Positions 22,008-34,550 of a DNA stretch of 64,000 nt are shown in pieces. Location: NCBI GenBank assembly GCA_033065855.1, contig JAVXUO010000027.1, forward strand, positions 62,001 to 126,000. The letters are read 5' to 3'. The notes under the pieces were generated by a model. It did not search any database and was not told the DNA's origin. It saw nothing but the letters and a program-made list of their open reading frames with translations. Both the position numbers and the translations under genes were made by a program. Position 1 is the stretch's first letter. Each line of letters begins with the position of its first letter. Source of the DNA: Escallonia rubra. Taxonomy: Eukaryota > Streptophyta > Magnoliopsida > Escalloniales > Escalloniaceae.

Positions 22008-22595
22008 AGTCCGATCTGGTGGTATTAAAAGTCAGGTATATGAATCCGTAGGCGCGGAACCACAAAGTATCTGGGACAAGATTCAATAGAATCGTATTCT
22101 GATTAAAGAGAGTGGGGTAGGATGATGGTATAGTTAAGAAGTCTACATTTGACTGGTCATTGTGTTGTTCTTTACATCCGTGTTGGTAAGCATGGTAACT
22201 ATTCATTGTGTTTATATGGTCTGCACTCGGAGTACTGGCAGTGGAGATAGTATGGAGGGCCTAGAGGTCCCTGATAGATGAGATTTCAATTGACTTGCAG
22301 ACGACGAGCAAGGATTTTCCCAGTATTGGAGAGACCTGGCTAGACAATCCTTAGATTGAGCAGATACTGCATGGAGGTTTATGATTATAGAGGGGCACCC
22401 CTACCTAATAGGGGGAATAACAGAACCCAGAACTGATGGTTACAATTCTGACCACTAGGAACCCGATTCTGATATGATGACATGGAAAATCTGGCTAACC
22501 AGTAGCTAGGAGTACTAAATCCGGTGCAACCACAACCACAACCTCAAGCTGAGAGTATCTTGGTTGAACTTAAAATATAGAATACAACTAGCTAT

Positions 22596-23491
22596 AGGGT
22601 GTTATTGGACCTTATAGAGGCAGCGAACTTGATTAGCAAAATGGACGAAATTTTGAGCAACTGATTGTCACGAGAGAAAAAGATCGAAATTGCTGTATAT
22701 AAACTGAGAGGGGAGGCCGATCAGGTGTAAGAAATGGTGGCGAAGAGTTTGACTCATCAACAATGGATTGATGTTAGTTGGGAACAATTTAAAGAGTTAT
22801 TCTTGACAGATATTTTTGTGAGATTTTGTAACTAGATGTTAGCGGAGTTTGATAATATGGGGCAAGTAGATTAAGTGTCAATAGACGAGGTTAAGATAAG
22901 ATTTTTTCATCTCACTAGATTTGCGGTAAGGATGTTGTTGACGAAGGCTGATAGCTGCCAAAAGTTTGAACGGGGCTTAGCCTGGATTGAGAGATGCGGT
23001 GTTCACAGCTCGGCCGATAGCTGTCAGTTTGAGCTGACAGTAAAGAATGTATGAGTAAACATAGGGTGGACAGAAGATAGAGCGGCAATAGTTTTCCCAA
23101 GATAAATACGTAAGAGCTGATAGGCATCAACAATTTTTATAGTATGCACAGCAGGCTGCCCATGGCCTAGGGCAGGGCAAAATTGGTGGCTCTGTCCCGC
23201 AACGGCTCGGGGATTTAAATATGGGTAGAATTCTCGAATTCAACCAAGGCAGAATATCAGATTTAGGGGAGCGCAAGGTGTAGGCACTCGATCGGCTCAG
23301 GGTACTAGGCTTCGACCATCACCGAGTTCTGAAGTTTGACTTACCAGAGTACTGATCAGGGTGGGGGATCGATTCTTCTGGCCACTCCATGTATCATGTA
23401 CGGGAGATATCATGGTGGTAGGCCATGTTGTAGAGTTATTAGATGGTGTTGTAGGTGTGCCAGTATAGAGCATTAAGTCTGAAACTGTCCA
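22596..23491 (+). pseudogene. gag: Ty3/gypsy gag pseudogene (int2a)
   Basis: The same gag blocks as in int1 are present (YKLRGEAD, then W-EQFKELFL), with the zinc knuckle at 23447-23488. Stops at the N*L and D*x positions and within the knuckle coincide with those of int1. There is an extra stop where int1 reads GTGTATAAA (here GTGTAAGAA). Confidence 0.7.
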
Positions 23492-24958
23492 TTGTGAAAA
23501 ATAGTCTATCAACCTTCAGGCATGCACCTATAGCTAGTGTAACAGCGAGTAGCATTCGTCGGCAGGAAAGAGAACAAGGTCAGTAGGGGTGGAGGCCCAT
23601 AACATCCACTAGATTTTTACTCAATGTCTGTTTAGGACGTTGTCATTGAACATGACGTGGAGTCAGGTACATTGCAGTTTAACCCTTTAGGTGCTTGTAT
23701 ATGGTTTGGTTTTGGAGCATCATACTCTTTTGTATCCGTTACCTTGCCATATTGATTGAGGGTGAAGACCGTACTTTAGGAACTGATCTTGTGATAGGCA
23801 CTCTGTTGGGAGAGTGTTGACAGGTTCTTTGTGGCCGTATTGTCTACGTTACGAATAGAGATCTTCCTGGGGGTCTTATCCCACTTTCTGTTCAAGGTTT
23901 GATATCATGCAAATCATGAATCGGTTATACTCTAATCACGCATTTGTGGATTGTCAAAGGAAACCTTAGTAGTGCTTGGATGTGCGTAAGGTATGAGTAA
24001 TAGTTAAGTTAGTAATTCGGTTCATGTGTGAGAATGAAATTTTTGGGAAGTGATTGTTGTCAAGACTGAGAACTGGATTTAGAGTACGATAAGAAATTGG
24101 GAATCCACCTTGTCATCTTGTTCACTCTTTTTTCTGTTGAATCGAAGGACGGCCTAATTGAATGTCAACCTCCTCTGCGATGCCGGAGAAGATATCAATC
24201 ATACTGAGTCGTCTCATTCTTTTTCAGGATATTTATCTTTTTTGAATCAATTTGGACTTGATGGGATGGTAACTGGCCCACTGGCCATGGGGAAGCTATG
24301 ATTCCATTGAGGGCCAACAGCTCCTACTCATCGTAATTGCTCCGAGTCATTGAGTTGACTTTGCTTCGTCAGACCTATATCATTGTTTCTATCTATGTCG
24401 CTTCTTCTGGAACGTCACATAACTTTTGTTGTGAATCGTGAGTGCCAATAGATATGATTTTTGTTAAAGATTTTTTTTATCACTGCTTTGCAATCATTGT
24501 TACCATTTGATTCCTAAATGTTTGATTGAGATCATTGCCTGTTGTGATTAATGTCAGACACTTTGTTGTGTAACCTTCACTGTTTTATGTGATTGATGTT
24601 TGTTGGATGTTTTCCTAAATGGTAACATATTATAATTAATTATACTGAATCGGTTCTGATGTGTTTTATTCTCATATGCTTTTGAGATAGACAATATAAC
24701 ATGTATGTGTATCTTCATCTGATTTAGGATTGCGTATCTTCGCCTGTCCAAATATGTGAATAGGCAAATTCCTAAGTCTCTGATAATTTGTGAACGAGGT
24801 TAGACTCTGGGAACATGAATTAGGTTCGGATAAGCTGTTCAATTATTCGTTATATGATTGAGATCTTGGTCGAACATGACGATAGACCGTATGTTACTCG
24901 CTTTTGGGAACCAAAATTGTTAAACGTTTAATCAATACAGATGATCGAAAGATAAGAC

Positions 24959-24978
24959 TACACGTGGCTCCGCCTAAC
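24959..24978 (+). other. MULE terminal-repeat relic at an int2 junction
   Basis: TACACGTGGCTCCGCCTAAC matches the inner part of the Pack-MULE terminal repeat (reverse complement of the right end, about 16921-16949) at 18 of 20 bases. It sits exactly between the two duplicated halves of int2. Confidence 0.55.
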
Positions 24979-27900
24979 GTTTAATCGAAATAGATGAGAA
25001 TATCTTGGGTGAACTTAAAAAATAAAATACAACTAGCTATGGAGTGTTATTGGACCTTATAGAGGCATCAAGCTGGATTAGCAAAATGGACGAAATTTTG
25101 AGCAACAGATTGTCATGAGATACAAAGATCGAAATCGATGTTTATAAACTGAGAGGGGAGGCCGATCAGGTGTAAGAATTGGTGGCGAAGAGTCTGACTT
25201 ATCAGCAATTGATGGATGTTACTTGGGAAGAGTTTAAGGAATTATTCTTGACCGATATTTTTGCGAGATTTGGTAAATATATGTTAACATAGTTTGTTAA
25301 TATGGGGCAAGCAGATTAACAGTCAATAGACAAGGTTGATATAAGATTTTCTCATCTCACTGGATTTGCGGTACGAATGTTATTGACAAAGGCAGATGAC
25401 TACCAGAAGTTTAAATGGGGCTTAGTCTGGATTGAGAGATGTGGTGTTCACAGCTCGACCGGTGAGCTATGTGGAATGTCTTTATTTAGCTTGTGTTCTG
25501 GACCAGTCTGACCTCACGATAGAGAATTTATGAATAAACACTGGGTGGACAGAAAAGAGAGCGGCAACAGTTTTCCTAGGATAAATATAAATGAGCTGAC
25601 AGGCGTTAATAATTTTTATCGTTGGCACAGCAGGGTGCCCAAGGCCCAGAGCAGGGCGCCCAAGGCCCAGAGCAGGGCAGAATCAAGGACTCAGGCCCAC
25701 AACATCTCAGGGATTTAAATCCGGGCAGAATTCTTAAATTCAACTAGGGCAGAATATCAGATTTAGAGGAACGCAGGGTGTAGGCGCTCGATCGACTCAG
25801 GTACTAGGCTTAGACCATCACTGAGTTCTGAAGTTTGACTTACCAAAATACTAGTCAGGGTGGCAATTTGGTTCTTCCGGTCACCCCACGTATCATGTAG
25901 GGGAGGTATCATGGAGGTAGGCCATGCTATAAAGTTACCGGATGGTGTTTTAGGTGTGGCAGGATGGAGCATTAAGTCTAAAACTGTCCATTATGAAAAA
26001 TAATCAGTCAGCCTTTTGTCGTGCACCTATAGCTAGTGTAACAGCGAGCAGCGTTCCTCGGTAGGAAAGAGGACAAGGTCAGTAGGGGCGGAGGCCCATA
26101 TTATCCACTAGATTTTTACTCAATGTCTATTTGACGTTGTCATTGAACATGATGTGGAGTCAGGTACACTGTTGGTTAACCCATTGGGCGGCTGTATATG
26201 GTTTGGTTTTGGAACATCATACTCTTTTGCATCTGTTACCTTGGCATAGTGATTGAGGGTGAAGACCCGTACTTTAGGAACTGATCTTGTGATAGGCACT
26301 CTGTTGGGAGAGTGTTGACTGGTTCTTTGTGGCCGTACTGTCTAGGTTGCGGATAGAGATATTCCTGGGGATCTTATCACACTTGATGTTCGAGGTTTGA
26401 CATCATGCAAATCTTGAATCGGTTATACTCTAATCACATATTTGTGGATTGTCATGGGAACCCTTAGTAGTGCTTGGAAGTTCATAAGGTATGAGTAATG
26501 GTTAAGTCAGTAATTCGGTTCATATGTGAGAATTACATTTTTGGGAAGAGATTGTTGTCAAGACTGAAAACTGGATTATGAGTATGATAAAAAAAATGGG
26601 AATCCACCTTGTCATCTTGTTCACTCTTTTGTCTATTGAATCGAAGGACGTCTTAATTGAATGCCAACCTACTCTGAGACGCCAGAGAAGATATCAATCA
26701 TACTGAGTCGTCTCATTCTTTTTTTAGGATATTTATCTATTTCTTTCGAACCTATTTGGACTTGATGGGATGGTAACTGGCCCACTAGCTCCTACCCATC
26801 TTAATTGCTCTGAGTCATTGGGTTGACTTTGCTTCGTCAGAACTATATCATTGTTTCTATCTCTGTTGCTTCTTCTGGAATGTCACAAATTTTTGTTGTG
26901 AATCGCAAGAGCCAATAGGTATGATTTTTGTTAAAGATTTTTGTGTTTTGATCACAGCTTTGCAAACATTGTTACCATTTGATTCCTAAATGTTTGATTG
27001 AGGTCATTGTCTGTTGTGATTAATCTCAAATACTTTGTTGTGTAACCCTCACTGTTTTATGTGATTGATGTTTGTTGGATGTGTTCTTAAATGGTCACAT
27101 ATTATAATTAATTATACTGAATCGGATCTACTGTGTTTTATTCTCATATATGCTTTTGAAATTGACAATGTAACATGTATGTGTATGTTGGTCTGATTGA
27201 GGATTGCATAGCTTCGCAGGTCCAAATATGAGAATAGGCAGAGTCCTAAGTCTCCGATAATCTGTGAACGAGATTAGACTCTGGGAACATGAATTAGGTT
27301 CGGATAAGCTGTTCAATTATTCGGTAGAAGATTGATATCTTGGCCGAACATGATCATAGACCGTAGGTTACTTGCTTTTGGGAACCAAAAGGTTTTAAAC
27401 GTTTAATCGAAATAGATGATCGAAAGATAAGACTATAGATGTTTTGTAAATAATATGACTGGAATCACATCATTGGAAGTACAATGTATAGGTATGCAGA
27501 ATCATATTTTACGTTATGTTAGGAGAACATTTCTCTCGGAGACAAATTCGGCAACAAAATTGGACTCGTTGTTTTAAGATGTTAGGGTGCACAGTAAAAG
27601 CCTAATGGCAATAGTTTTTGCTATCTATTGTATGGTATAAGTGCTTATAGGAATTGGTTATCCTATCCATGTTAGCTTCGGTAGAGTGTAAGTTATGTAC
27701 GACCATCGTTTGGTATTCAGTACACCATAACTTTGAAGTTAAGCTTGCCATCATTAAGTAGAGTATGCAGATGATATTGTCTCTGGTATAGTACCAGTAC
27801 AATGCAGTGGAAGCTCTGGTATTAGAGTTTGATTTAGTTCGACTCATATGCGTCAAATTTGGAGCGGTGTAGGTTTACTTCAGTAAGTTTTATATTAGCA

Positions 27901-28161
27901 AAGTTATTGTTCATAAAGTTCTGCAACAATTAAAGTGAAAGAATGACTTGACAGGTTTGGGTGTCCTATTACGATTTGAATTTAAATAGTTGTGTGCGGA
28001 TATCCGGGGAACAGGAGTTTGGGTGTGAACGTTAGACAAAGCCAAGCTGCTATGTGGTAACTATCCGAGTGACATAGCAAAAGCACAGTGCCTGGACATT
28101 GTAAGTGTTAGGGAATCCAAGAGCAAATTTTCAGGACAAAATTTTTAAAAGATGGGGAGAA
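24979..28161 (+). mobile_element. Ty3/gypsy internal region int2, second half (int2b)
   Basis: A short piece copied from the 3' internal region (GTTTAATCGAAATAGATGA, matching about 27401) is followed by a second gag-protease segment. The region then runs through to the 3' end, including the empty Pack-MULE site at about 27449 and a polypurine tract AAAAGATGGGGAGAA (28147-28161). int2 thus carries about 2.4 kb twice. Some positions, such as an Arg codon where int1, int2a and int3 have a stop, suggest int2b came from a different copy rather than a simple duplication. Confidence 0.65.
25040..25990 (+). pseudogene. gag: Ty3/gypsy gag pseudogene (int2b)
   Basis: The gag core at about 25040-25440 keeps AGA (Arg) at the N*L position of the other copies but shares the D*x stop. 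The knuckle at 25946-25987 has CAT followed by TAA and TAA. About 45 bp near 25650 is repeated (GCCCAAGGCCCAGAGCAGGG twice), giving a local tandem duplication. Confidence 0.65.
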
Positions 28162-31100
28162 TGTAATATCCCGAACTTTAGGAGTGGATTAAAATAACCA
28201 TCTTTCCTCCGAAAAATAAATGGGCGATAATTTTGGGCAGAGATCGGGTATTATTAACGTATGTAAGCTTTAAAGAATTTTGGGGCCAAATTGTAATTTT
28301 AGAAATTTTTGGGGTCGTTTTGTAATTTTGAAAAACTTGAGGGGCATAAATGTAATTAATATTTTTTGTGATGAAAAATATCACAATGAGTGATAGAAAA
28401 TGTTTAAGTAACATTTATTTAAATTAATAGAGATTGAAATAAATTTGGGGCTTAGATGTAATTACATAAAGTTTGGTGTTATTTTGCAAATATGGAAATT
28501 TGGGGGGGCTAAATTGCAATTTGTGAAAATATGCATTGGGTGTCAAATTGTTTTGTCCTAAGAAGGTGACACCTCCTACTTAATGTTTTGGCGACTAATT
28601 AGATTAAAATAAAAACTAATGTTTTTTAATGTTAGGAAATTAAATAAAGTAAAATTAAAAGAAAAAGAAAATTTGCAAATAAAAGGAAAAACAAAAAGGG
28701 ACGAAGGGACGAAGAGTAACAAACAAGAGACAATGACATGGAGAGAAAAAAAAAACAGGGGAAGGAGAAGAATTTGGCAAGGAAATCGTACCAATTAGAG
28801 AGATCGATGAAAGAATTTTCAAGGGGTTATTTCCTCTTCCTTTAATGTAATTCTTTTATTGAATTTGGGGGAAAAAACTCAGTCATGGTGAGAGAGTGTT
28901 GTGTGTGTGTGTGTTTTACTTTGCGTAGACGTTCGAATGTGTGAGTTGTGGCATAATTGTGTATTGTAATGAGTGTTTGTGGGTTTAAGAGGGTGTAGGG
29001 GCGGTTAGTGTGCATCTTCAGTACGTTACTGAGGGATTTAGTGTGTGTTTATGGTGCGTGAAATGTGACAGAGTGTGTGTTCTTCGGGTTTGTGGGTGTG
29101 TGTGAATTTTGTATGTGTAATTGTGTGTAATAGGTGTATATGTGTGTGTATTAATGTGTGAAAGTGTGTATTTTAGGTGTAGTTATTGGTACTCGTGTTA
29201 GCAGATTGAGTCTGTGTGAATTGAGTGGGTGTATCTGAATGTTTCGGCAGTTGAAGGTAGAAGAAAGTGTGAGCGGGTGAACGTGTAATAATGTGTGCTT
29301 TGATTTGAATAGTAAGTGTTATTGTCGATAAAGATAGAAAATTTATTTAGGTAGTTTTTAATCCAAATTTTTATAAATAATTAAATTCAAAATTTGACAA
29401 AGTTCAAAATAGTAACCCAAAATATTTCTACGAGATATACGCTCTGAATTTTTTTTGAAATGTTTGATGCCTGCAAAAGACGTTAAATTACGGTACCGTT
29501 TAAAAAGAATTGGAAATTTTTTTACCATCGTAAAGCACGCTATTTTAATCTGAAAATTTTAGGAAAACCTTATTTCACGGATATTTTTCGTTACTTAACA
29601 TTTCGTGCCATTTCAAAGTCAATAGCTTTTCTTAACCGAATTGTCTTACGAGCGCTCGGTCTAAGCACCGGTTCATGATTTTAGGATGAAAATTTTCTAA
29701 AAATGTAGTTTTGGGTATATTCACATACAGTAAGATTGTTTGAGTGATTTTACTTGCCGGAAGACTGTTTTTGTGATTCAAGTGTGAGAGGGGGTATTTT
29801 GGTAATTTGACCTAAAAAAGGTATTTTTGAGTAAATTCGCATACGGTAAGGTTATTTTGGTGATTCTACTTGCGGGATGGTTGTTTTGGTGATTTAAGTA
29901 TGACAGGGGTGTTTTTGGTAATTTTACACCCCAGAGGCATTTTTGGTAATTTTACATACCCGGTGAAGGGAATGCATTTTGGCCGTGTTCTGATGATTTG
30001 ATTCTCTCATTTAGGTTAAAGCTAAAGACATCCGATTAGGCTAATTTAGCTGCGGATCCAGGTAAGGGTTTCTATTTGAACCCCGGGTAAGGATTCTTAT
30101 CCGAGCCCTTGTTTCGATAACTGATCTTCGTAAGTATGCTTTCGATTCGCTTATAACTATTGTAAAACACTGAGATATGCATTTGATATCAGAATGTTAT
30201 TGCCAAGCAAACCCTAGTATTGAACGTGGAACGTTCATTTGGAAATCTAATCATTGCTCACCCTGTATCACACGCTGAGCAAAATTGATAATTATTTGTA
30301 TTCGTTCTTCTGAATTGTTGTGCCTAAATTCGATAATTGTTCGTGATTGTTCTCGCTATTTGTTGTGAATATTCTAGAATTTTGAGTGACATATTAATTG
30401 AAACCGTAGTTGTTTCGGTTATTTGTATTCATCTTGGTGCTCATTTTATTGTGTGTTAAGATGTGAATTTCTTGTTGATTCTACGACTGTTGTTTTTATG
30501 TTGATCATAGGAATCTGGTCTGATTCCTGCGTGGAACTCAGGCTAATACCCAGTGGGACTAGTATTGTGGTACATCATGCATGTGTACATCTTTGCGTTG
30601 CCTGAATGGCATTGCTTCTGTCCAGGATCAACGTCTCTTATCTGTTACATTGTATCCTAATAAGTGTTTGAAAATGATGTTCAAATGAACGTCTGGTTAT
30701 TTGATTTAAGGGAATCGAGTAAAACTCCTCCCTATATTGAGATTGATGCTCAAATGAATGTCTTAATAGCTAAATTGAGGGGATTGAGTTGAAACTCTTC
30801 CCCACAATGTGATCAAGCCATTTTTTATTGTCCGAAACCCCCTTCTCCCCTATTTCCCTTGAAGTATCTGTGTTCATTTTGAAACCCTTTGAGAAAATCA
30901 TCATTGCATTTTAAAATGATGGCTTTGAAATGATCTTCATATGACCGTACTTGTATTTGCTTATGGTCGTTCATGTTCGTTTTGAAACTTGGATGATTGT
31001 CAATGTTTGTTCTCGTGTCTATATAGGATTGTCTTTGGTATGTACTTATGACAGATTATGATCATTTAAAATTTATCGAATTGTTCATGACTGTTGAAAT

Positions 31101-31652
31101 GTTTTAAAACATTATCATCAAATGGATTCTTTTGAATGGAAGGGCGTGCTATTTGTTTACATCCATTAGTTTGTAAGGGTAACAATGCCGACTTTGACTA
31201 TGAACTTTCTTTCTTTACTACAGTTGATAAAAATCGTTGGTATAGTTTTCTAATTTCTTGGGTTGATCTTGAAAGACTTTACTGAGATCCTAAAAGCTCA
31301 CCCTTCGTTTTATTCCCTTCTAAAGGTAATGATCAACGGTAGCATGCTCGAGAATGGTTTTAGAGCCTGTGTGAGATTCCGGTGAGCCCATCACTACAGT
31401 TTAGTGAGACCCCTGCGTGGGTCGGTTCTGATAACTCGTTCTATAAGGACTCGAGTTTGTGAATAACCTAGGTTTTAATAGTTTATGTTTAAGCAGTTTT
31501 GTAATCTGGTATTTAAAGAATTTGAATTGATATCAAATTAGATGCCTTGAAGTATGTGTTAGTAAATAGGTTTTGGTGGGTTTGATGTGACGTGGTAGGT
31601 TAACGTCACGGTAATTCGGGGCGACAAAGCTCTGGATTTTCGGGGTGTTACA
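28162..31652 (+). mobile_element. Ty3/gypsy LTR-C
   Basis: LTR-C is 3491 bp, from TGTAATATCCCG to GGGGTGTTACA, preceded by a polypurine tract and followed by a primer site. It is collinear with LTR-B without the TRIM. The 7-bp inverted repeat GTGACGT (31587-31593) and ACGTCAC (31603-31609) is perfect here. Confidence 0.85.
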
Positions 31653-31654
31653 GC

Positions 31655-31666
31655 TGGTATTAGAGC
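31655..31666 (+). other. Primer-binding site of int3
   Basis: TGGTATTAGAGC has one mismatch to the initiator tRNA-Met site and lies two bases after LTR-C. Confidence 0.7.
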
Positions 31667-32229
31667 AGTCCGATCTAGTTGTATTAAAAGTTAAGTATAT
31701 GATTCCGTAGGCACGGAACCACAGAGTATATGTGACACGATTCAATAGAATCGTATTCTGATTAACGAGAGTGGGGTAGGATGATGGAATAGTTAAGAAG
31801 TCTGCATTTGACTTGTCATTGTGTTGTTCTTTAGACCCGTTTTGCTTTAAGTGTGAAAACTATTCATTGTGTTCATATGGTTTGCACTCGGAATACTAGC
31901 AGTGCAGATGGTATGGAGGGCCTAGAGGTCCCTGATAGATGAGATTTCAACAGACTTGCAGACGACGAGCAAGGATTTTTCCCGGTATTGGAGAGACCTG
32001 GCTAGACAATCATTAGATTGAGTAGTATACTGCATGGAGGTTTATGATTGTAGGGGGAATAATAGAACCCAGAAGTGATGGTTACAATTCTGACCACTAA
32101 GAAACCGATCCTGATCTGATGACATGGAAAATCTGGCTGACCAGTAGCCAAGAGTACTAAGTCCGGTCCAACCACAACCACAACCTCGAGCTGAGAGTAT
32201 CTTAGGTGAACTTAACAAATAGAATTCAA

Positions 32230-33157
32230 CCGGCTATAGGATGTTATTGATCCTTATAGAGGCAGCGAACTGGATTAGGAAAATGGACGAAATTTCGAGA
32301 AAATGATTGTCACGTGAGACAAAGCTCAAAATTGATGTATATAAACTAAGAGGGGAGGCCGATCAGGTGTAAGAAATGGTGGCGAAGAGTCTGACTCAAC
32401 AGCAACTGATTGATGTTGCTTGGGAACAGTTTAAGGAATTATTCTTGAACGAATTTTTTGCGAGATTTTGTAAACAGATGTTAACGGAGTTTGTTAATGT
32501 GGGGCAAGCAAATTAAGAGTCAATAGACGAGGTTGCGATAAGATTTTGTCATCTCGCTAGATTTTCGGTAAGGATGTTATTGACGAATGCAGATAGCTGC
32601 CAGAAGTTTAAATGGGGCTTAGCCTGGATTAAGAGATGCGGTGTTCAGAGCTCAACTGGTGAGCAATATGGAAGGTCTTTTTTTAGCATGTGTTCTGGTC
32701 CAGTTTGAGCTAATAATAGAGAATGTATGAGTAAACATAGGGTGGACAGAAGAGAGAGCGGCAATAGTTTTCCTAGGATAAATATGTAAGAGCTGACAGG
32801 CGTCAACAATTTTTATAGTCGGCACACCAAGGCCTAGGGCAGGAGAGAATCAGGGACTCAGGCCCAACACGACTTGGAGATTTAAATTTGGGCAGAATTC
32901 TCGACTTTAACCAGGGCAGAATATCAAATTTAGGAGAGCGCAGGGTGTAGGCGCTCAATCGGTTCAGGGTACTAGGCTTAGACCATCACGGAGTTATGAA
33001 GTTTGACTTGCGAGAGTACTAGAAATGTGGTGGTTCGGTTCTTTCAGCCATCCCATGTATCATGTACGGGAGGTATCATAGAGGTAGGCGATGCTATAGA
33101 GTTACCGGAGGTTGTTGTGGGTGTGGCAGTATGGAGCATTAAGTCTAAAATTGTCCA
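32230..33157 (+). pseudogene. gag: Ty3/gypsy gag pseudogene (int3)
   Basis: The gag core contains YKLRGEADQ followed by a stop, as in int2a. The zinc knuckle at 33113-33154 has CAT followed by TAA and TAA. The shared D*x stop is present at about 32514. Confidence 0.65.
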
Positions 33158-33820
33158 TTGTGAAAGATAATTAATCAATCTTTTGTCATGCACCTATATC
33201 AAGTGTAACAGTGAGCACCGTTGCTCGGCAGGAAAGATGACAAGGTCAGAAGGGGCGGAGGTCCATAATATCCACTAGATTTTTACTCAACGTCAGTTTA
33301 GGACGTTGTCATTGAACATGACGTGGAGTTAGGTACACAGCAGGTTAACCCATTAGGTGCTTCTATAGGGTTTGGTTTTGGAGAATCATACACTTTTGCA
33401 TCTGTTACCTCACATAGTGATTGAGGGTGAAGACCCGTACTTTAGAAACTGATCTTGTGATAGGCACTCTATTGGGAGAGTGTTGACTGGTTCTTTGTCG
33501 CCTTACTGTCTACGTTGCGCATAGGGATCTTCCTGGGGATCTTATCCCACTTTCTGTTCGACGTTTAATATCACGCAAATCCTGAATCGGTTATACTCTA
33601 ATCACGCATCTGTGGATTGTCAAGGGAAACCTTAATAGTGCTTGGAAGTTTGTAAGGTATGAGTAACATTTAAGTTAGTAATTTGGTTCATGTGTGAGAA
33701 TGACATTTTTGGGACGTGATTGTTGTCAAGACAGAGAACTGAATTAGGAGTACGATAACAAATTGGGAATCCACCTTGTCATCTTGTTCACTCTTTTTTC
33801 TGTTGAATCGAAGGACGAGG

Positions 33821-33866
33821 TTAGGAGTACGATAAGAACTGGATTAGGAGTACGATAAGAAATTGA
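33821..33866. other. Junction between int3 and the satellite array, with filler
   Basis: The word TTAGGAGTACGATAA occurs in int3 at about 33745 and twice more right at the junction (33831 and 33844), before array sequence starts at about 33862-33866. Templated short repeats like this are typical of end-joining repair. Confidence 0.6.
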
Positions 33867-34390
33867 GAAATTTCAAGGAAGCACGAGGTTGAAAGAAACA
33901 CGATGTGGCGAGACAAGGCTATGCCACCAAGCAGGCACGACAAGGCTCAAAGCACGAGGTGGCGATACAAGGTTGTGCCACCTAGCAAGCGCGACAAGGC
34001 TTGAAGCACGAGGTAGAAAGAAACACGACGTGTCAAGACAAGGCAATGCCACCTAGAAAGCACGATAATGCTAAACAAATCACGACAAGGCTTAAAGCAC
34101 GAGGTGGCGAGACAAGGTAATGCCACCTAGCAAGCAGGGCAAGGCTCGAAAGCGCGATGTGTCGCAATACTTTGTGGCACGTCTTAAGCACGACGACGAT
34201 AGGTGGCACAAGGTGTCGATCAGAGAAGTAATCGACATTGACTCCTTAAGAAACACAAGGTACCACGATTGCATGATGACACCCACGAAGCACGACAATG
34301 TCAATCCCAATTCGTACTTAAAATCATCATCATTTTTCTCTCAACTAACCAGTAATATTTTGAGTAGCTCTAAAATTTTGGGGTATAACA
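33866..34390 (-). repeat. Array LTR 0 (partial, left edge)
   Basis: Only the sub-repeat part and 5' end of the LTR (minus strand) remain; the rest is missing at the junction. Its terminus reads GGGTATAACA instead of GGGGTATTACA. Confidence 0.8.
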
Positions 34391-34550
34391 TTCTTCACTC
34401 CTTAAACGAATTTCGTCCGCGAAATTCACCAACCTTAAATTTGAATCAACAACTTCAAAATTCAGCTCATTATTATCCCAAGGCCGAGGAACTTATCCTG
34501 GCTTACGTTAACCTAAGCAATTCAAGCCTAGGTATCTCTCTGATACCAAC
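34391..34550 (-). repeat. Array internal segment 0, best-preserved primer site
   Basis: This 160-bp segment includes TGGTATCAGAG on the minus strand at 34538-34548, matching 11 of the 12 bases of the tRNA-Met site. Later copies have TGGGATCAGAG. It is the clearest evidence that the repeat came from an LTR retrotransposon. Confidence 0.8.

Larger units (their letters stand above)
21994..24958 (+). mobile_element. Ty3/gypsy internal region int2, first half (int2a)
   Basis: This part is collinear with int1 from the primer site to about 15700: leader, gag, knuckle and protease-like segment. It breaks off at GATAAGACTA (24960), where a short MULE-like relic follows and the gag region begins again. 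No intact frame remains. Confidence 0.7.
31653..33831 (+). mobile_element. Ty3/gypsy internal region int3, truncated
   Basis: This part is collinear with int1 from the primer site to about 14895, then cut by the junction with the satellite array. It contains gag and the protease-like relic. There is no 3' part and no further LTR of this family in the window. Confidence 0.7.
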
